Shown in pieces: positions 5,081-7,421 of a stretch of 7,421 nt of DNA. The stretch comes from Firmicutes bacterium UBA6113 (GTDB lineage: Bacteria; Bacillota; Clostridia; Tissierellales; Sedimentibacteraceae), in contig DIWF01000006.1 of NCBI GenBank assembly GCA_002422545.1, positions 1-7,421 of the forward strand. Reading direction: 5' to 3'. Position 1 is the stretch's first letter; the number at the start of each line of letters is the position of its first letter. Below the pieces are notes generated by a model. That model searched no databases, had not been told where the DNA came from, and saw only the letters and a list, made by a program, of their open reading frames with translations. The position numbers and the translations under genes are program-made.

Positions 5081-6475
5081 ATGCAAAAAAATAACAAAGA
5101 TGAAAAACTTCAAAGTATATTGAATAAAGCTCTTAGATGTATGTATTATGCTATCATTACCGATGAAGCGGGAATTGTAGTTTTTATAAGTAAAAATTAT
5201 CAGGAATTGCTTAATATTAAAGAAGAAGACTTCCTAGGTAAACCTATTCAAGATATTATACCTAATTCTGAAATTCCTCGAATCATCATGACTAGAAAGG
5301 AAGACATAGGGCACTTATTTACACTTAAAAACGGCCAGACTGTTGTGTGCAACAGAATTCCAATTATCGAAAACGACATACTTTATGGCGTAATAAGTAC
5401 AGCTACATTCTATAATTTAAATGAAGTTTCAATATTAAACCAGCAAATTAAAGAACTGCAAAAAGAAAATCTGGAATATAAGAAAAAAATTTCAGAATTG
5501 TCAGGGAAATCTGAAAAACCCATAAACAATATAGTCAGTGACTCCAAATCAATCATGATGATTAAAGATACAATTGAAAGATTTGCAAAATCAGATTTGA
5601 CATTTTTAATTACAGGTGAAACTGGAACCGGCAAAGAGGTTTTTTCCAATGCCGTTCATGAGTTGAGCAACAGACGAAACAATAATTTCGTAAAAATAAA
5701 CTGTGCTGCCATTCCAAAAGATTTATTGGAATCGGAACTTTTCGGTTATGAGCCCGGATCATTTTCAGGCGCTTCCAAGGAAGGCAAAATAGGAAAGTTT
5801 GAACTTGCAAATCAAGGCACTATTCTTCTTGATGAAATCGGTGAAATGCCTTTAAGCCTTCAGTCTAAACTTCTGAGAGTTCTGCAGGAAGGTGAATTGG
5901 AACGAGTAGGCGGCTTAAAAACAATAAAAATTGATGTGCGGGTCATTTGCTGTACAAATCAAAACATTGAGGAACAGGTTGAAAAAGGATTGTTCAGAAG
6001 GGACTTATTCTACAGAATAAATGTTGTAGAAATCAATATTCCGCCCCTTAGAGAACGCCCTGAAGACATTCCTCTTCTGTGCAAATATTTTATTGAAGAA
6101 TTTAATAAATCCCATGGACTAGAAATAACATATATTAAAAATGATGTTTATGCTCTGTTTTATCAGTATTCATGGACAGGGAATGTGAGAGAATTAAAGC
6201 ATGTGATTGAGCGTGCCTGCATAGCTGCCGGAAAAGGTTCATTGCAATTAGAACATTTTGATTTCCTACTGTCAAGAATGTATAAAAAAAGCGACGAAAC
6301 CAGGCAGTTATTCAACACCAGCTCTCTCAATGATGTTACTGCTGAAATTGAAAAAGAAAAAATCATTAAAACGCTTATTGAAGCAAAGGGCAATAAATCC
6401 AATGCTGCAAAATTATTAGGCATTGACCGCAGCAGCCTGTATAACAAATTAAAGAAATATGGGATTGATATATAG
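5081..6475 (+). CDS. PAS-domain sigma-54-dependent transcriptional activator (AAA+ enhancer-binding protein)
   Basis: Cytoplasmic regulator of 464 residues that hydrolyses ATP to open sigma-54 promoters. Order: an N-terminal PAS-type sensor (about 15-112, ITDEAGIVVFISKNYQELL), a short coiled-coil linker (about 114-140), the AAA+ domain (about 150-380), and a Fis-type helix-turn-helix (about 423-464, GNKSNAAKLLGIDRSSLYNK). Walker A is GETGTGKE (179-186), Walker B GTILLDE (246-252), the arginine-finger region FRRDLFYR (305-312) and sensor-II area PPLRERPEDIP (321-331). The sigma-54-contacting loop reads GSFSGA (226-231) instead of GAFTGA. There is no response-regulator receiver domain, so a small molecule or redox signal is probably sensed by PAS. 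The ATG at 5081 is chosen for its 6-base spacing from AGGAGG. It lies beside two sigma-54 promoters in the same window and is their likely activator. It converges on etfA across a shared terminator. Confidence 0.94.
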   Translation: MQKNNKDEKLQSILNKALRCMYYAIITDEAGIVVFISKNYQELLNIKEEDFLGKPIQDIIPNSEIPRIIMTRKEDIGHLFTLKNGQTVVCNRIPIIENDILYGVISTATFYNLNEVSILNQQIKELQKENLEYKKKISELSGKSEKPINNIVSDSKSIMMIKDTIERFAKSDLTFLITGETGTGKEVFSNAVHELSNRRNNNFVKINCAAIPKDLLESELFGYEPGSFSGASKEGKIGKFELANQGTILLDEIGEMPLSLQSKLLRVLQEGELERVGGLKTIKIDVRVICCTNQNIEEQVEKGLFRRDLFYRINVVEINIPPLRERPEDIPLLCKYFIEEFNKSHGLEITYIKNDVYALFYQYSWTGNVRELKHVIERACIAAGKGSLQLEHFDFLLSRMYKKSDETRQLFNTSSLNDVTAEIEKEKIIKTLIEAKGNKSNAAKLLGIDRSSLYNKLKKYGIDI

Positions 6476-6487
6476 CTAAAAAAAGAA

Positions 6488-6520
6488 AAAATGGTGAACA
6501 GGAAATCTGTTCACCATTTT
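6488..6520. terminator. Bidirectional terminator between the regulator and etfA
   Basis: A perfect 14-bp stem, AAAATGGTGAACAG (6488-6501) with CTGTTCACCATTTT (6507-6520), and a 5-base loop GAAAT. It is followed by TTTTGTTTATTT on the plus strand and, read leftward, by a T-rich run from the A-tract at 6478-6491. It lies 12 bases after the regulator stop and 2 bases beyond the etfA stop, so it serves both converging genes. Confidence 0.9.
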
Positions 6521-6522
6521 GT

Positions 6523-7421
6523 TTATTTATCTTCTTTATTCTTTTCTTGTTTCAGCTGTTCAATGAGAAGAGGAACTATTTTGAAAATGTCTCCGACTAT
6601 TCCAACATCAGCTACATCAAATATAGGAGCTGTAGCATCCTTGTTGATTGCTATGATGTAATCTGATTCTTCCATTCCGGCCAAGTGCTGTATTGCTCCG
6701 GAAATACCGCATGCAATGTACAGATTTGGTCTTACTGTCTTTCCTGTCTGTCCTACCTGTCTGTCTTTTGGAACCCATCCTGCATCAACTGCTGCTCTTG
6801 ATGCTGAAATTGTTCCACCAAGAAGGTCTGCCAGTTCTTCAAGCATTGGATAGTTTTCAGGACCGTGCATTCCTCTTCCGCCTGATACCAATACTTTAGC
6901 ATCTTCTATATTCATTCTTTGCTGAATTATTTTTGTGATGTCAAGTATTTCAACATTTTTGCAGTCTGCAGGAATTTCTACCTTGTACTGCTCAATGTTT
7001 ACAGGGTTTTTGTCTGACATTTTCAATGCCTGCATAACTCCTGGTCTTACTGTTGCCATCTGTGGTCTGTGATTTGGGCATGCTATTGTTGCCATCAGGT
7101 TTCCGCCAAATGCAGGTCTTGTCATCATCAGGTTCAATTTTTCAGGATTTTCATCATCTGGTTCAATTGTAAGTCCTGTACAATCTGCTGTAAGTCCTGT
7201 GTGAACTCTTGCTGAAACTCTTGGAGCCATGTCTCTACCTATGGCTGTTGCTCCGTATATTACAACGTCTGGTTTTTTATCTTTTATTATTTTGTCCATT
7301 GTGTATACATATGGTTCTGTCATGTATACATCAAGCATTTCATCGTCTACATAAATTACATTGTCTGCTCCTGCATAGCAAAGTCTTTTTGCTTCGTCCA
7401 TCATGTCATGTCCCAGAAGAA
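6523..7421 (-). CDS. etfA: Electron transfer flavoprotein alpha subunit (N-terminus cut by window edge)
   Basis: FAD-carrying large subunit of the EtfAB heterodimer that shuttles electrons to or from acyl-CoA dehydrogenases. In butyrate-forming clostridia it takes part in flavin-based electron bifurcation with Bcd. In the window 298 residues are coded, open to base 7421; the frame reads LLGHDMMDEAKRL across the internal ATGs, so the real start lies outside. The C-terminal FAD domain is complete: GGRGMHGPENYPMLEELA, SRAAVDAGW, QVGQTGKTVRPNLYIACG followed by ISGAIQHLAGM, and INKDATAPIFDVADVGIVGD. The protein ends KQEKNKEDK at a TAA (6523-6525) beside the bidirectional terminator, so it is the last gene of its operon. 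EtfB probably lies upstream, beyond the right edge. Whether it serves the dehydrogenase at 1-827 is uncertain, since another acyl-CoA dehydrogenase may sit in its own operon. Confidence 0.95.
   Translation of the reverse strand, partial: LLGHDMMDEAKRLCYAGADNVIYVDDEMLDVYMTEPYVYTMDKIIKDKKPDVVIYGATAIGRDMAPRVSARVHTGLTADCTGLTIEPDDENPEKLNLMMTRPAFGGNLMATIACPNHRPQMATVRPGVMQALKMSDKNPVNIEQYKVEIPADCKNVEILDITKIIQQRMNIEDAKVLVSGGRGMHGPENYPMLEELADLLGGTISASRAAVDAGWVPKDRQVGQTGKTVRPNLYIACGISGAIQHLAGMEESDYIIAINKDATAPIFDVADVGIVGDIFKIVPLLIEQLKQEKNKEDK

Noticed and set aside
6743..6765. Tandem CCTGTCTGTC direct repeat inside etfA
   Set aside because: It encodes part of the conserved DRQVGQTGKT segment of the FAD domain; the repeat follows from the protein sequence.
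7396..7404. Internal ATG-ATG at 7399-7404 as the start of etfA
   Set aside because: The frame stays open to the window edge and reads LLGHD just upstream, fitting the middle of the EtfA N-terminal domain, so the gene is simply truncated.

Overview
The window is AT-rich, densely coded DNA with strong AGGAGG-type ribosome binding sites and hairpin-plus-T terminators. It carries a short-chain acyl-CoA dehydrogenase and an electron-transfer flavoprotein subunit of the kinds found in butyrate-forming anaerobes. This points to a fermentative Clostridia-type Firmicute. Genus cannot be decided from the sequence. I saw no rRNA, tRNA, CRISPR array, transposase or prophage gene.

Layout from left to right: (1) 1-827, minus strand, first ~275 residues of a butyryl-CoA-dehydrogenase-like protein cut by the left edge. 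(2) 1013-2320, minus, GntP-family permease, followed by a terminator at 921-964. (3) 2378-3406, minus, ketopantoate-reductase-fold dehydrogenase. (4) 3407-3690, a divergent control region with two oppositely directed sigma-54 (-24/-12) promoters and a duplicated, inverted element. (5) 3691-4539, plus, a BKACE/Kce-family beta-keto acid cleavage enzyme, abutting (6) 4540-4956, plus, a MaoC/PhaJ-type enoyl-CoA hydratase, then a terminator at 4978-5024. (7) 5081-6475, plus, a PAS-AAA+-Fis sigma-54 activator with its own sigma-70-like promoter. (8) a perfect bidirectional terminator at 6488-6520. (9) 6523-7421, minus, etfA lacking its N-terminus at the right edge.

The middle 5.6 kb (about 921-6520), bounded by terminators, reads as one self-contained regulon. 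A dedicated enhancer-binding protein probably switches on two divergent sigma-54 operons: dehydrogenase + permease leftward, and BKACE + hydratase rightward. The inferred logic is uptake of a small organic acid, oxidation of a hydroxy acid to a keto acid, acetyl-CoA-dependent cleavage of a beta-keto acid to acetoacetate plus a new acyl-CoA, then (R)-hydroxyacyl-CoA/enoyl-CoA interconversion. The enoyl-CoA could feed the acyl-CoA dehydrogenase/Etf system encoded on either side. The substrate is unknown. BKACE-family membership and the sigma-54 promoters are well supported; the pathway order is inference.
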